64,000 nt of DNA from Turritopsis dohrnii (GCA_027922465.2 BQMF02000013.1:1550001-1614000), one strand, 5' to 3'. Counted from the stretch's first letter, positions 36,275 to 46,964 are shown. Notes: a model not told the origin generated them from the sequence alone. Numbers and translations: made by a program.

Positions 36275-36474
36275 TTATTTTTCAATTTCAATGTCATATT
36301 CCTGATCAGTATAAAAATCTGTTTTGGTTACTGCATTGGCTTCAGGCGTTTCTTCTATTATGACTGTCTTCTTCATTTTGTTTTGAACTACCTCGCTATC
36401 ACTTTCATCAGAAGTTTCTGTTATTACCGGTGCTTTTCTCTTTTCTTGTGGATTCTTTCCTGGAATAAGTGAGG
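36275..36474 (-). CDS. Possible terminal exon inside a TIR element
   Basis: From a plausible acceptor (TTTTTAATAG, ending about 36475) the minus strand stays open for about 66 residues: SLIPGKNPQEKRKAPVITET, then SDESDSEVVQNKMKKTVIIE and a TKTDFYTDQEYDIEIEK end. The composition is charged and gene-like rather than AT-noise. The tail of another element of the same group (61143-61298) also ends with MKRKTVIEID, so this may be a remnant of the element's own gene or of a captured host exon. No function recognised and no upstream exon found. Confidence 0.35.
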
Positions 36475-36869
36475 CTATTAAAAACATCCAATCTGTTTAC
36501 GAAAGGGTCGAGAATCCCTTTAGAGCGTAAAGAATAAACAATAAACATCATGAAAACGAGCGTTAATATTATTTATCAAAAAACTTTACCACTTTAGAAA
36601 TTGTTTATTTATGACTAAGTCATGTAAAAATATTGTATTCGTTGGTGAGCAAAAAGAAAAGTCATAAAGAAATTATGAATATTTAAAATTTTGTAATTAA
36701 ACTGATAAGAAGAAGAATTCTGAAAAAAATGATTTGGACCAAATATTTAGTTGGACATAATAATTAGTCGGACAAAATTTTAGTCGGACAAAATTATTAG
36801 TCGGACAAAATTTTAGTCACTTCCAAAAAATTTAGTCACTTTTGTCCGACTAAGTTTTGTCCGATAAGG

Positions 36870-36979
36870 TACCTTATCGGGGATAATTTCGTCGGGGAAA
36901 ATTTACGTTGGGGAAAATTTTTCGTCGGGGAAAATTTTCGTCACGAAGCAAAAACGACGAAATTATCCCCGATAAGGTA
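36870..36979. mobile_element. ACCTTATCGG element 2, 110-bp palindrome
   Basis: TACCTTATCGGGGATAATTT at the left is inverted at the right, ending GATAAGGTA. The inside repeats GTCGGGGAAAATTT about three times. It has no coding capacity. Its left TA is shared with element 1. Confidence 0.75.
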
Positions 36980-37253
36980 TGTGATGAAATATCTTCGAAA
37001 GTTTACCATTGGTAAAATGTTTAAAAACAAAAATACAACAAGTTTTTTTATATAGCAGAAGCTGCTATATTTTCAATGCTAAAATTCTACAGATCAAAAC
37101 ATCTATTTATATACGTACACATAAAAGCGATATTGAAAAACCCTATTTACAAGTAAAAGAAGATCAACATAATGACAAAGGCAAGGACAGAGACAAAAGT
37201 CACTAGGGAGCTGGAAGTAATAAACTAAATGATTAAATAAGATCATTTTCTAA

Positions 37254-37720
37254 TTGATTATTCAGGTCAGGGTTATTAACTGCAATAAGAAATGCTTCGA
37301 TTATTTTACGAGTCTTATTTTTGATAGGAGCAGGCTGATTCCAGAATGGCTATTTGCAGTAAAACCATATTTTATCATGGTTGAAATACCGTTTTGCATT
37401 GATAATGAGCGTATTGCTTACCGATTTTTGTCGAAATTAAAATCGTTTATCAATCGAAAAATCAATGTTTTAATTAAATGGACCACCAGAAAGGTGAAAC
37501 ATTTGTTCAGAATCAAGGACAAAAATCCACACCCACTTTGTTGCATTTACAAAGGATCATGTTCCTGTTCTTCAAAATATACAGGGGAAACCAAACGAAG
37601 CGCAGAGACTCGTTGGAAAGAACATTCTAAAGCCATCAAGTAATGCCGAACCAGCAAAGCACCTAAAAAATCACCCAGATCATGAATTTTAATGGGAAGT
37701 CATAATGAATGCCCCTGTCA
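37254..37720 (+). pseudogene. Penelope-like GIY-YIG endonuclease fragment
   Basis: The frame ends HLFRIKDKNPHPLCCIYKGS, CSCSSKYTGETKRSAETRWKEH, which is the Penelope-like C-terminal Cys motif plus GIY-YIG core (Y..YTGET..R..EH). After 37640 the protein continues in another frame (SSNAEPAKHLKNHPDHEF), so a frameshift is present. No complete polymerase precedes it. This is a dead 3' fragment of a Penelope-like retroelement. Confidence 0.75.
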
Positions 37721-38507
37721 AAAATAAGTATTAAACGTATGTGATGAACTCTTAATGCTTTCTTGCTGACGTAACTACTGTCCGGGATAGCAAATGTCCG
37801 TTGTTCGGGGAAATGTAAGTCGGATCATTGTCTTCGTTCTAGTGTCCGGTGGGTTACCGTCCGAATACCTAAGAACCAGTTTACCAACAACTATTTTCTA
37901 TAAGAGAGGTCAAAAAAACATATGAAGTAACTTCTTGAAGTAACTTTGAAGTAAGTAGCAATGAATTCTGGTGATTCTTTATTTTAGTGATTGGTCAACA
38001 TGAGTTTTAGTGCTGGACTAGCAAATAAGATATACAAACTTTGTTTTCTTCTTTAGATAAAGTATATTCAAAGTATTTCCAGTTAAGTCAATTATCAAAT
38101 GTACATTCAAAGAAATTGAGCACAAAGATTCTTTCATAACATTTACGATCAGTAAACACATAAATCGTGTGTTTGTTCCTATAATATCCTTAAATACAGG
38201 AGTAATTTATCAATATTAAAGGAAAACGAAATTATTTGTGAGTGCATTCTTTAAATTTCACCTATTTGAATTGTATGATAACAAATTAAAGGGCTGGACA
38301 AATTTTCAACAACAACAAATATAAAACTGTACTGTAATTTTTGTCCATATGACCAGAGATGACAAATAAATTTCGAAGTTGAGCCAAGTTGCTGTTATTG
38401 TTCGATCAAGGATATTCCGAAATGATACTTTGCATCTGAATTTTAAAATAATGAGTCTCCTATCACAGTATGGCAATCTTGACTATCTGTAGTCAAGATA
38501 CGAAAAG
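37721..38507. other. Intergenic, no gene seen
   Basis: AT-rich, with no recognised gene or repeat ends. Confidence 0.4.
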
Positions 38508-38680
38508 TCAGTCGAATCTATGTAATCCGAATCTCCATTATTCGAACTTTCCCTAATTCGAACGAATTTCATGATCCCTTCACCTATTATTTCTTTGCAA
38601 TTAAACCTCCATAATTCGAACTTTTCATAAATCAAATGTTTTCTTCGGTCCCTCGCGTGTTCGAATTAGAGAGTTTACCT
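38508..38680. repeat. Pogo/Tigger-like repeat
   Basis: Repeated CGAATCTCC..ATTCGAACTT, CTAATTCGAACGAATT and CTCCATAATTCGAACTTTTC strings, with a right side TTCGAATTAGAGAGTTTA in inverse sense, look like the ends of a decayed pogo/Tigger-type element. Confidence 0.45.
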
Positions 38681-38681
38681 C

Positions 38682-39637
38682 AAGACCCTGTTAGACGGTA
38701 AACTATTCGCTAAACCTTTCTCGAGATAGACACAGAAAATTATTCTAATAAGTTAATTTATGTTCAAATACACTGATAAACTAATCGATTAATTTATTCG
38801 TTAAATTATTGGTTGTAAGGTTAAGGTCCATTCATTTTCATTAAAAATGGAAGAAGTAAATTTTAGTTTGTTCAATAATTGCTTCTTCATTTATGGTATA
38901 TAGCGAATCATGGAATTCAAGAATAAAACATTACTTTAGAGAACGTGACCACAGAGCATAATGACTCTTCAAGGATTTACGATCCATATCTATGTTCACT
39001 TATTTTAAAAGGTTCGATAATTTTATCGATAGCTTTAGTGTACAGTTGGTGCTTCGACTTGGAAAGGCATTCATACTTGTCGCAAAGTCCTAGAACCGCT
39101 GTATTTACACACGTGTTCAATTATTTAAATTAGCGGGATTCGGAAAAATCATGTTTCGTTTACACGACACTATTTTTCTATAGATTTGTAGGGAATTGTA
39201 TACAACTTAGTAGAGTTGTTCGTGAATTTTTCCCTACAAAGTCAATAGAAACTTCACATCAACGCTTGAAATAAGCGTGCAAAGTAATGATGTTTCTTTT
39301 GATACAACAAAAGGCTGTAAATCTCTGAAGTACAGTTTTAGTACAAAGTTTTAAAAAAATTCTCACAAGTAATTGATTTTTTTTCGTGTAACAGGCTTGT
39401 CGAGTTTACGAATCTCCCTAATGTCGGCACTTTTTTAACTTTGCTAAATTATTTGGAATAAAATTAAAACGATTTGATTTTTTTCGAACTTAAATTAAAC
39501 TATTTTTTTGCTTCTTTTAATAATTTTTGCATGGTTTACGAAACAGTACACGATGAACTATTTCGTAAATTATTTTATTTTAAGTAGCTTCTTGGAATAG
39601 TTTAGAAAGAAAATAATTTACCGCCAAACAGGGTCTT
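38682..39637. mobile_element. AAGACCCTGTT TIR element hosting a nested MITE
   Basis: The left end AAGACCCTGTTAGACGGTAA and the right end (complement AAGACCCTGTTTGGCGGTAA) are inverted repeats, continuing with diverged ACTATTC. The interior contains one full copy of the TTAGCGGGATTCG MITE (39130-39421). No coding capacity is recognised. Confidence 0.65.
39130..39421 (+). mobile_element. TTAGCGGGATTCG MITE, copy 1
   Basis: The left end TTAGCGGGATTCGGAAA and the right end TTTACGAATCTCCCTAA are inverted repeats. The internal string CAACTTAGTAGAGTTGTTCG is intact here. Copies 2 and 3 follow at 39856 and 40765. Confidence 0.8.
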
Positions 39638-39855
39638 TATAAATGTTGCCTTTTTGACATGTCGCATGCGTTATTGTAATAGATTTTATACGAATTTTGG
39701 TCTTGTCCGAAAGGGTTTTTTTGCTACTTAAATTTTCCTAGTGGCTTCAAAGGTTAAAATAAATTTTACAACAGGTTTGAAATTGCTAATTTGGCAGTTA
39801 ACAAAAGTTACGTTAAAGCTTGCTAAGGAATCCAAAAGCCTTTAAAAAATATCAA

Positions 39856-40324
39856 TTAGCGGGATTCTGAAAAATCATGTTTCGTTTACACCAAACTATT
39901 TTTCTATAGATTTGGAGGGAATTATAAACAACTTAGGGGGTGATCACATGAGGTGGGTTAGCCGGGCTGATAAACTTTTATGATCACATGGAAAAATATC
40001 AGATCGCTTAACCGAGCTGAAGAATTGATCACGTGATATTTGTTTTATTTATTTCAACATTACACGGGCTGGCTCTCATGTGATCACAAACACGAATTTT
40101 TGACACTTTCTTAATAGTAGCGAGATCTCGGCAAACCAAGCTAGCCCCCTTCCATGTGATCACCCTTTTAGTAGAGTTGTTCGTGAATATTCCCTACAAG
40201 GTTATCAGAAAGAAAAAGCTTTAAATTCCTGAAGTAACTTTTTAATTTAACAGTTTAAAAACATTCACACAAGTAATTGATCCTTTTCGTGTAACAGGCT
40301 CGTTGATTTTACGAATCTCCCTAA
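39856..40324 (+). mobile_element. TTAGCGGGATTCG MITE, copy 2 (interrupted)
   Basis: Same family as copy 1. It is split by a 232-bp insertion at 39936-40167; outside that insertion it aligns with copies 1 and 3 along its length. Confidence 0.8.
39936..40167. mobile_element. PIF/Harbinger-type MITE nested in another MITE
   Basis: The ends GGGGGTGATCACATG and CATGTGATCACCCTT are inverted, continuing with GGTTAGCC-like subterminal similarity. TTA is duplicated on both sides (39933-39935 and 40168-40170). The uninterrupted site (ACTTAGTAG) is preserved in copies 1 and 3 of the host MITE, so insertion and TSD are directly visible. A three-base TTA target is typical of PIF/Harbinger. Confidence 0.85.
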
Positions 40325-40764
40325 TTAGTGTATCCTTTGCAAAAACATAACCTACTTGTAAAGAAAGGATGCCATAATTATAATTTATTTTTTGTGGTAA
40401 GCACATATTTTTCAAAGTATTGTTCTTATTTTAGTGTTCGATCCAGCTGCTTGTAATAAAAGAGAATAAGTATTTAACAGGGGCCATCGCTATCAAAGAC
40501 ACTACAGGAATGTAATTAGCAGTCAAGGGGATTCCTTGGTTCATCAAAGAACACAAAAGGATTGGGAATTTAACAACTGAATTGAATAAAATGAAATGAG
40601 GAAAAAATTTCGGCCAAATTTATAACTTAAGGTGGAAAAACTTTCAGAAGACACTGCAAAAATGTTCTATCAGTATTGTGCTCTAATACATTTCGAAAAT
40701 TTTTGAAAACAACACAGAAAAAAAAGAATGAACGATAATTGAACTGCTATAAATATATTTTACA

Positions 40765-41021
40765 TCAGGGAGATTCGTAAACTCGACAAGCCCATTACAC
40801 GAAAAAAATCAATTACTTGTGTGAATTTAAAACGTTACTTCAGAGATTTAAAGCCTTTTGTTGTATCAAAAGAAACATCGTTACTTTGCACGCTTATTCC
40901 AAGTGTTGATGTGAAATTTCTAATGACTTTGTAGGGAAACATTCACGAACAACTCTACTAAGTTGTATTTAATTCCCTACAAATCTATAGAAAAATAGTT
41001 TCGTTTTCCGAATCCCGCTAA
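40765..41021 (-). mobile_element. TTAGCGGGATTCG MITE, copy 3 (inverted)
   Basis: The reverse-oriented copy begins TCAGGGAGATTCGTAAA and ends TTTTCCGAATCCCGCTAA. It carries the same internal sequence as copy 1, on the other strand. Confidence 0.8.
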
Positions 41022-41832
41022 CCATATGCAGAAATCGGAAAATTCCTGGAAAAATGTAGTCGTTATTTCTAACAATACAAAACCAATGGATTGATAGAGT
41101 GGAATTGAACGAAAACGACTATATCATGCCTTTAAAAGGAAATTCTCGGCATTTATGTTATTCCCGTATGTGCCTTTCAAATATTCACTCATTGTTTGTT
41201 TCTTTCTGCCGAGAATGATAAACATTTCCGTGGTATTGTGAGATGGAAATGGTTTATCGTGATGATACATGAAATAAAGGAGATCATATAATGATAAATT
41301 CCAAACGACCGATTTTCAAAAAGATAAAATACAATACGTTCATTTATTTGAAAAATATCAAATGAAATATGTCTTAATTAAGAACTGCATACAAAAGCTT
41401 AATTGAAAAATGGTCCTGAAATTACTGTAAATAATGTCTGTCTAAAAATATATGTGCAAAACCACAATAATGTGTGCTAAATGGCTGTATTTTTGAATTG
41501 TTATACAAATAAATCTTTAAGCAGACATGTTGTTTAGCAGTAGATTACATCTCATATAAATTTTGAAAACCAATTGCGGAGGTGGATCTTTAGTTATAAA
41601 AAAAAACCATGTTGTTGGTTCCTCATAAAATTTTCCTTATTTTAACATACAAATATGTATCACACATGCAAATATAATACTTTCAATTGATCGAACGGCT
41701 TTTTTATTTTATTATCTTGTAAGTTCTGACTTGGACAGAAAGTAAAAAGCATTGTTGCCATTAAATTTAGAATGTCAACTTGCAAAATAAAAGATATAAA
41801 TTTCGATTTTGATACTTATTGAAAACATTTAC
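41022..41832. other. Intergenic, no supported gene
   Basis: A 49-codon minus frame at about 41100-41270 (MYHHDKPFPSHNTTEMFIIL...) is not supported by splice sites. Possible further exons of the gene at 41833-42496 would lie here but none is convincing. Confidence 0.35.
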
Positions 41833-42496
41833 CATATCAATCGTGCAACATCTTTCGTTTCCTTTGGCATTTGTACAGTTACTGAAAACATCGATAAGTT
41901 GATCGTTCGATGCATGCACCACATGCAACATTGCGTGTTCTTTCTCGAACTTATCACAGTCATTCATAAACCGTTTTATTTTGTGTAATACCAATTTATT
42001 TCTAAAATTTGGCAGCTTTTTCCTAATGTTCATTGATCGTTCTTTGACCATCCTAAGCTCTTGCTTTTCTGAACAGTTTCTTTTGCGGTCAATCACACAT
42101 TAAAACTAAAGCAACAGTGTAAGAGGAAAAGATAATTAAACAGCCATTCAATGGTTTCTTATAGCGTCTGTATTTAGGTTGACATATAGAAACAGTGGCG
42201 CCAATTACTGAAAGTCTGTTGAAACAACATTGAAATTGGTTTCTTAAACTGGTTTCAGATCATGGCCAATGTTTAAATTTCAAAACATGGTATCCAGGTA
42301 ATTAAAACGAACATTTCATCTCATTTGGGAATAAACGTCGAAATAAATGGTTATGTTTGATGTTGAACATTCGCTGTTTTGCGAGCATATAAGAAGAAAG
42401 AAACTTCATATATCTGTGAACCTTCAACATACCTGTTTGTTTTTTCACAGTCCAAGTCAGTCATTAAGTCTGTTAAAGATTTGATTTCTTCATGGT
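41833..42496 (-). CDS. Two candidate exons of an unknown Cys-containing protein
   Basis: Minus-strand exon 42496-42433 (HEEIKSLTDLMTDLDCEKTN, donor AG|GTATGT) joins in frame to 42079-41833 (acceptor after CGCAAAAG, donor ATG|GTAAATG). Together they give about 103 residues with spaced cysteines: LDCEKTNRNCSEKQE, RFMNDCDKFEKEH, DVFSNCTNAKGNERCC. The helical, Cys-bearing composition could suit a small secreted or regulatory protein, but no family is recognised and neither the first nor the last exon was found. Acceptors are weak. It lies head-to-head with the Wnt gene. Confidence 0.35.
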
Positions 42497-42528
42497 CTTT
42501 ATTACGTAAGGTTTACAAAGATAATTAG

Positions 42529-42641
42529 CCCAGTAGGTAAAATCGTCACTGCGATGAAAAGGATTTTTGTAGAAACAGTGCGTATATTTCTATAGAAATG
42601 CACTCCTTCGCGTTGGTTTTCCAATAACCTTGTCTAGTGGG
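42529..42641 (+). repeat. ATTTCTATAGAAAT-family short repeat, copy 3
   Basis: Runs from CCCAGTAGGTAAAATCGTCA, through the palindromic core ATTTCTATAGAAAT, to TCTAGTGGG, so its inverted ends are visible (CCCAGTAGG / CTAGTGGG). Confidence 0.7.
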
Positions 42642-43653
42642 AGGTTTCTACCATCCCAGACAACCTCGATGTTTTTCTCGTGTTTTGTTCGCAATAATTG
42701 ATGTTTGTATGTAAAACATGTCGCTTAATTACATGGAAATACAGATGTGCTGGAATTTGAAAATGTTCTTGCTGCAACGGATGACGTCAGTACCCACGAA
42801 ATTTGATTGGGCAATGATTTAATTTATGTTAATATATACCTTTCTTTTGTTTTATTAGCGCAAATCAATTTATCGCACGTGACCATACTGTTTCTAATTT
42901 AAAATCTCTGTTTAAAATATTTATTGTTACTGGCAAAACAGGAAACTGACTTGGTTATTTGGGTTTCGCGAAATTGATGCTTGTAAACATTCGTGTTTAG
43001 GAGGAGAAGTCATTTCCTAAACAGGATACGTCACTAAATTATATATGTTCATTCCTCAAATCAAATCAAATCAACAAAATTATTTTTCTCAAAGTGTTTT
43101 AGTTAGTATTAACTATCAACTTAAAATACATGGTATAATGAATATCCTTCCTGCCTTGTACAGCGCTTACTGTGACGTTTTAGCAATTCATCGTATACCA
43201 ACAATGGCATTAATCCAATAAACAGTATTTTATGTGTTGGTATCTGTGTCGTCAAACATGTGTCACGTCATCGCAACACTCAATGACGAAGAATACGAGG
43301 AAAACCGTAAAAAAATCATTAAAAACGTTAACACACACGAACAGCGTTCTGTGCGCTTGTTGAAATTCCCATCAGAATGAATTGTGGGTGGAGACTTTTT
43401 AATGTTCGGAAGTTGAAATCGACGACTTCGTTCAAAAATATGCTGCTAAACAGAATTAATGATAACAATTTAAACTGACATTCGTAGCTAATTATGGGTT
43501 CAATTGATTAAGAATGTTAATATGAAAATCCGCGAGGAAGAAGTAGACGGAGTTTTGGAATGGTTGTCTTGTTTGCATTATATAATGACGACTAGAAGAA
43601 ATAAAAAAGCAAAGTAAACATTAGTTTGAAGATTTTTATCTCAAAGCATCAAC
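42642..43653. other. Upstream region of the Wnt gene
   Basis: No further coding exon recognised. A TATATAAT string at about 43579-43586, some 70 bases before the Wnt ATG, could be a TATA box; this is weak evidence in AT-rich DNA. Confidence 0.4.
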
Positions 43654-46433
43654 ATGGTGTTTGAAACACAAAGGCAGTTACGTAGAAGTAAAAGCAATAT
43701 ACTAACCACATTACATTGTGGATGTCCTTTCTCAAGAAATAATAATTATAAGGACGTTAAATCTGAAATCATTTATACGCGTTTATCACCTGTTTATAAA
43801 TCAAATTCGTTCTTAACAACATTAGTGATGGTTTTAATGCTTACTAGAATTGAAGCTGGTGTGATTTCGAAAAGGGAACAGATCTTTTGCAACCAGTCCA
43901 AAGTTCTGAATTCCCATCAGAAGAACTTTTGTTTAAAAAACCCAGGTGTTGTGAAAGCCCTGGAAGATGGTTATAAAAGAGGATACCAAGAATGTCAGAA
44001 AGCTTTTCAAAATAGTGCTGTAACTGGAACCAGATGGAATTGCACTGTCATGGCTCAAAAGGACAAAAAGAATGTGTTTTTTGGAGTACCAGCACCACGA
44101 AGTAAGTCAAAACCTAAATAATAAATAATAAATAGTATACCACTATTTTGTAAGGTGATTGCCTCTTTACTCAGTAACTTTATGATTTATTATTATCTGT
44201 TACCCCAATGTTGTTGGGGTTTTTTTATTCTACAATCTTATACAGATGATTTTGTTTACATTATGAATCCAGTTAACTAAGTATAGAAAAACTTAATTGG
44301 CAATAATGATGCTATTCATTAATTAACTATAATAACAAGTAAATGGTTAAAACCAACGAAAAAAAGAGGGAGATATATTAGCAGATTCTTGCAAAGCTAA
44401 AGAACTGTATTCATCTTTTTATTATAACTTCTTTGGTTAAATGTGTTTGATATGACAAATATGAAATTAGCGCATGTTTTAATATTTTTCTTGTTTCCAC
44501 CTCCTACACGTTTGACAACAAACAAGTAATAAGAGAACACTGTGTGACAGAGTTAATTGTTTTATACCACAAAATGAAATTTAGATTCTTTTCCGTGCGT
44601 CATACTCTGATTACCATATTTTCTTGTTTTTCACTGTTTTATTAAATCTTTTTAACTGTGAAAAAAACAAACTACATTTTGAGAAAGATGTTTGAATTCC
44701 ATTGATTCTCCTTAGAAACTATTCTGTTGTGTATCTATCTATAGTATACACACTCTTCAGATTTTTAAAAAGCTACATCAGTTTCAGGTTCACTAAATCA
44801 ACATTTACCACTGTCAAGTACAAATCTACATTTGGAACTTTTGGCCTAATCGGAAATTAGAAAATAACCTTTTCTCTTACATTAATAGTTTTGTATTTGT
44901 TAATTTCAATAAATGCAGTTACCTCATGGAAAAGGTTGTTGTTCAATGGCCGAGTGTCAGCATTGATGAAAGGCAAATTGCATTCATTTCCTTTTATTTA
45001 AGTTTTCATTTGTAATTTCATTAGTGGTCTTTGTATTATTTCATATTTTGACATGTGTTAATGGTTTACTAAAAGCGCTTGTGATTTATTGCAGCCCAAA
45101 TGCTTTACAGAAAATTTATCAAACAATTTTCTTGAAAATTTATGTGAACTAATACTAGTAGCATCTGTAACCTTTGTTTAATTTATAGGTGGTTCAAGGG
45201 AAGGCAGTGCTTTGTCAGGTTTCACTGCTGCTGGTATGCTGTACAACTTAGTAGAAAGATGCAAAAAAGGACTAATAAAAACGTGTCAGCCATCAATTCT
45301 ATACACTTGTCCATTAAATAGTCATAAATTATACTCGACAAGAACTTCTTGCAAACACATCAATTGGGAGATTCCAATGACGTTGCTAAGAGATTTTTTT
45401 TCCCAACGAGAGGAGAACCTGAGAAGTGACATTAATGATCATAACAGAAATATTGGATATAGGGTAAGTTGAACGTTGTAAAGCAATAGATCTTATGTAA
45501 TAGATCTTATCATAAATTACGTCACAGCACCCAACCCCTCGTGGTTAAACTGAATGGTAATGACGTTTGCACTGTTAGCAAGAAGATACGACGCCTAAAG
45601 GGAAAATATTTTAAAAAAAATACTTTTATTAAGGTTATGTATGTAATAATCATTAACTTTGGCGGTGCAATGATGCAATTTATGAAAACACCTATGCTCA
45701 AATTTATCTAGTTTTGGATAAGGTGCTCCCCGGACAAAAAAATCGAATGCAACCAGTTTAAGAGCTTGTATAAGACGACTAGGAGTTAAAAACAAACATT
45801 TTCTTTCACTAAGCAATCAATTAAACTTCGCAATTATGGTCAACAAAAATGATAAGTCTTTTCCGTTTGATCATTGTAGCTGGAAAGATAATTGTTCTTT
45901 GATCCTTACTATAGGTTGTAAAGTCATTAGGGACGATCAAAAGAAAATGCGCATTCTGTGCTGAACAAGAAGAACTACGACCTTTAGAAAACATCCATAA
46001 AGTGCTCGTTGAGCACTACAAAGCTAGTGTTAAATTGAAGAAACGTAATCTTGTTGATCAGAGAATCCCTACAGACATCAAACTTTTTCATCACAATAAA
46101 TTTCTACATTTTCGTGGACGCTTCAGTTACTGTGGTTATAATCCAATCTGGAGATGGACGGGGATCGGTCGAAGGGAATGTAAAGAAATTACAGCAGATA
46201 TATTCGATATCGAGAACTGCGTTAATATGTGCTGTGGTTTTGGTTACATAGTAGTAAGCAAAGATACCCGGGTGTGCGCAAAAACAAGCACAGGAAAGAT
46301 ATGTAAAATAAAGACCATAGAAAAATACTATTGCAAGTATGGTAACGAAGCGAGGAGAAGACCGGCAGACGATCATGTATGGCATGATCCACCATCCTTT
46401 GATTTCGAAAAAGACGAGGATATTGATATTTAA
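43654..46433 (+). CDS. Divergent Wnt ligand lacking the acylation motif
   Basis: Exons 43654-44101, 45189-45463 and 45915-46433 join in frame (phases 1 and 0) to 413 residues. Wnt hallmarks: FCLKNPGVVKALEDGYKRGY, QECQKAF, TRWNCTV, GSREGSALSGFTAAGMLYNL (Wnt: GSREAAFVYAISSAG), HNRNIGYRVV for HNNEAGRRAV, and C-terminal CVNMCCGFGY for CELLCCGRGY. The segment after KRKC, where Wnts have CHGVSGSC carrying the acylated serine, reads AFCAEQEELRPLE, so serine and flanking cysteines are gone. The last finger (CxC..FHWCC) is also reduced to isolated cysteines. A hydrophobic stretch (about 53-64) follows a 50-residue N-terminus, so the signal peptide or start is uncertain. Wnts are secreted morphogens. 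A transcribed divergent Wnt or an antagonist-like variant are both possible. Confidence 0.85.
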
Positions 46434-46964
46434 AAGACTGAAAAATACACGTTGAACAGACGCTTGAATACTCGTTTCAGGATGATTTCTTGATGATTTC
46501 TGAATCTTGTTGAAGAAGTCTCACTAAAACCAAATCATGTAAATAAAAATTTAATATATACAAAATTAATTTATTTGTACATATGAAAGATTTTGATATG
46601 AAAGTAAACACGCAAAGGTATATTTGTTCTGTTGAACAGAACCATTCCAAAATACGAAAAAGGTGAAAAAGGGCCGCAAAATTCATACCTGCAAATATTT
46701 TTAGATTAAGCCTATTGGGATGTTTTCTTCGTCATCGATCTAATGTTAGACTTCGATATCATAGATTAAAGCTTTCCATCTGTCGCGCAAGGAAATTGAT
46801 AAAGATAGATTCCGTTTGATGGCATAAGAACGATGATTGTGTTGCATGAAGTTGAGATTTCTTATCGTTGCGATACATCAAAAGATTCAAATCATAGACC
46901 GAAGATTCGTTCGATTTGTGTGAGGGATGAAGATAAGGTAGAAGTGAGTAAACAACATGAAGAG
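46434..46964. other. Wnt 3' UTR and intergenic
   Basis: Contains the Wnt polyadenylation signal; otherwise no gene seen. Confidence 0.4.
46542..46547 (+). promoter_or_regulatory. AATAAA polyadenylation signal of the Wnt gene
   Basis: AATAAA lies about 110 bases past the Wnt stop codon on the coding strand, in normal position for a short 3' UTR. Confidence 0.55.

Larger units (their letters stand above)
34768..36871. mobile_element. ACCTTATCGG element 1 with AGTCGGACAAAATT repeats
   Basis: The ends TACCTTATCGGACAAAACTT, continuing AGTCGGACAAAA, are inverted at the right end (36842-36871). Inside each end, units of AGTCGGACAAAATTTT and AGTCGGACGAAAATATT are repeated. The element carries copy C of the 1.15 kb repeat and a short minus-strand coding tail (36275-36474). 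It shares its final TA with the next small element (36870-36979). Two other elements (36870, 60920) share the terminal TACCTTATCGG but have different subterminal units. Confidence 0.75.

Noticed and set aside
41100..41270. 49-codon minus frame MYHHDKPFPSHNTTEMFIIL... as a further exon
   Set aside because: There is no AG acceptor anywhere upstream within the open frame and no link to the exons at 41833-42496.
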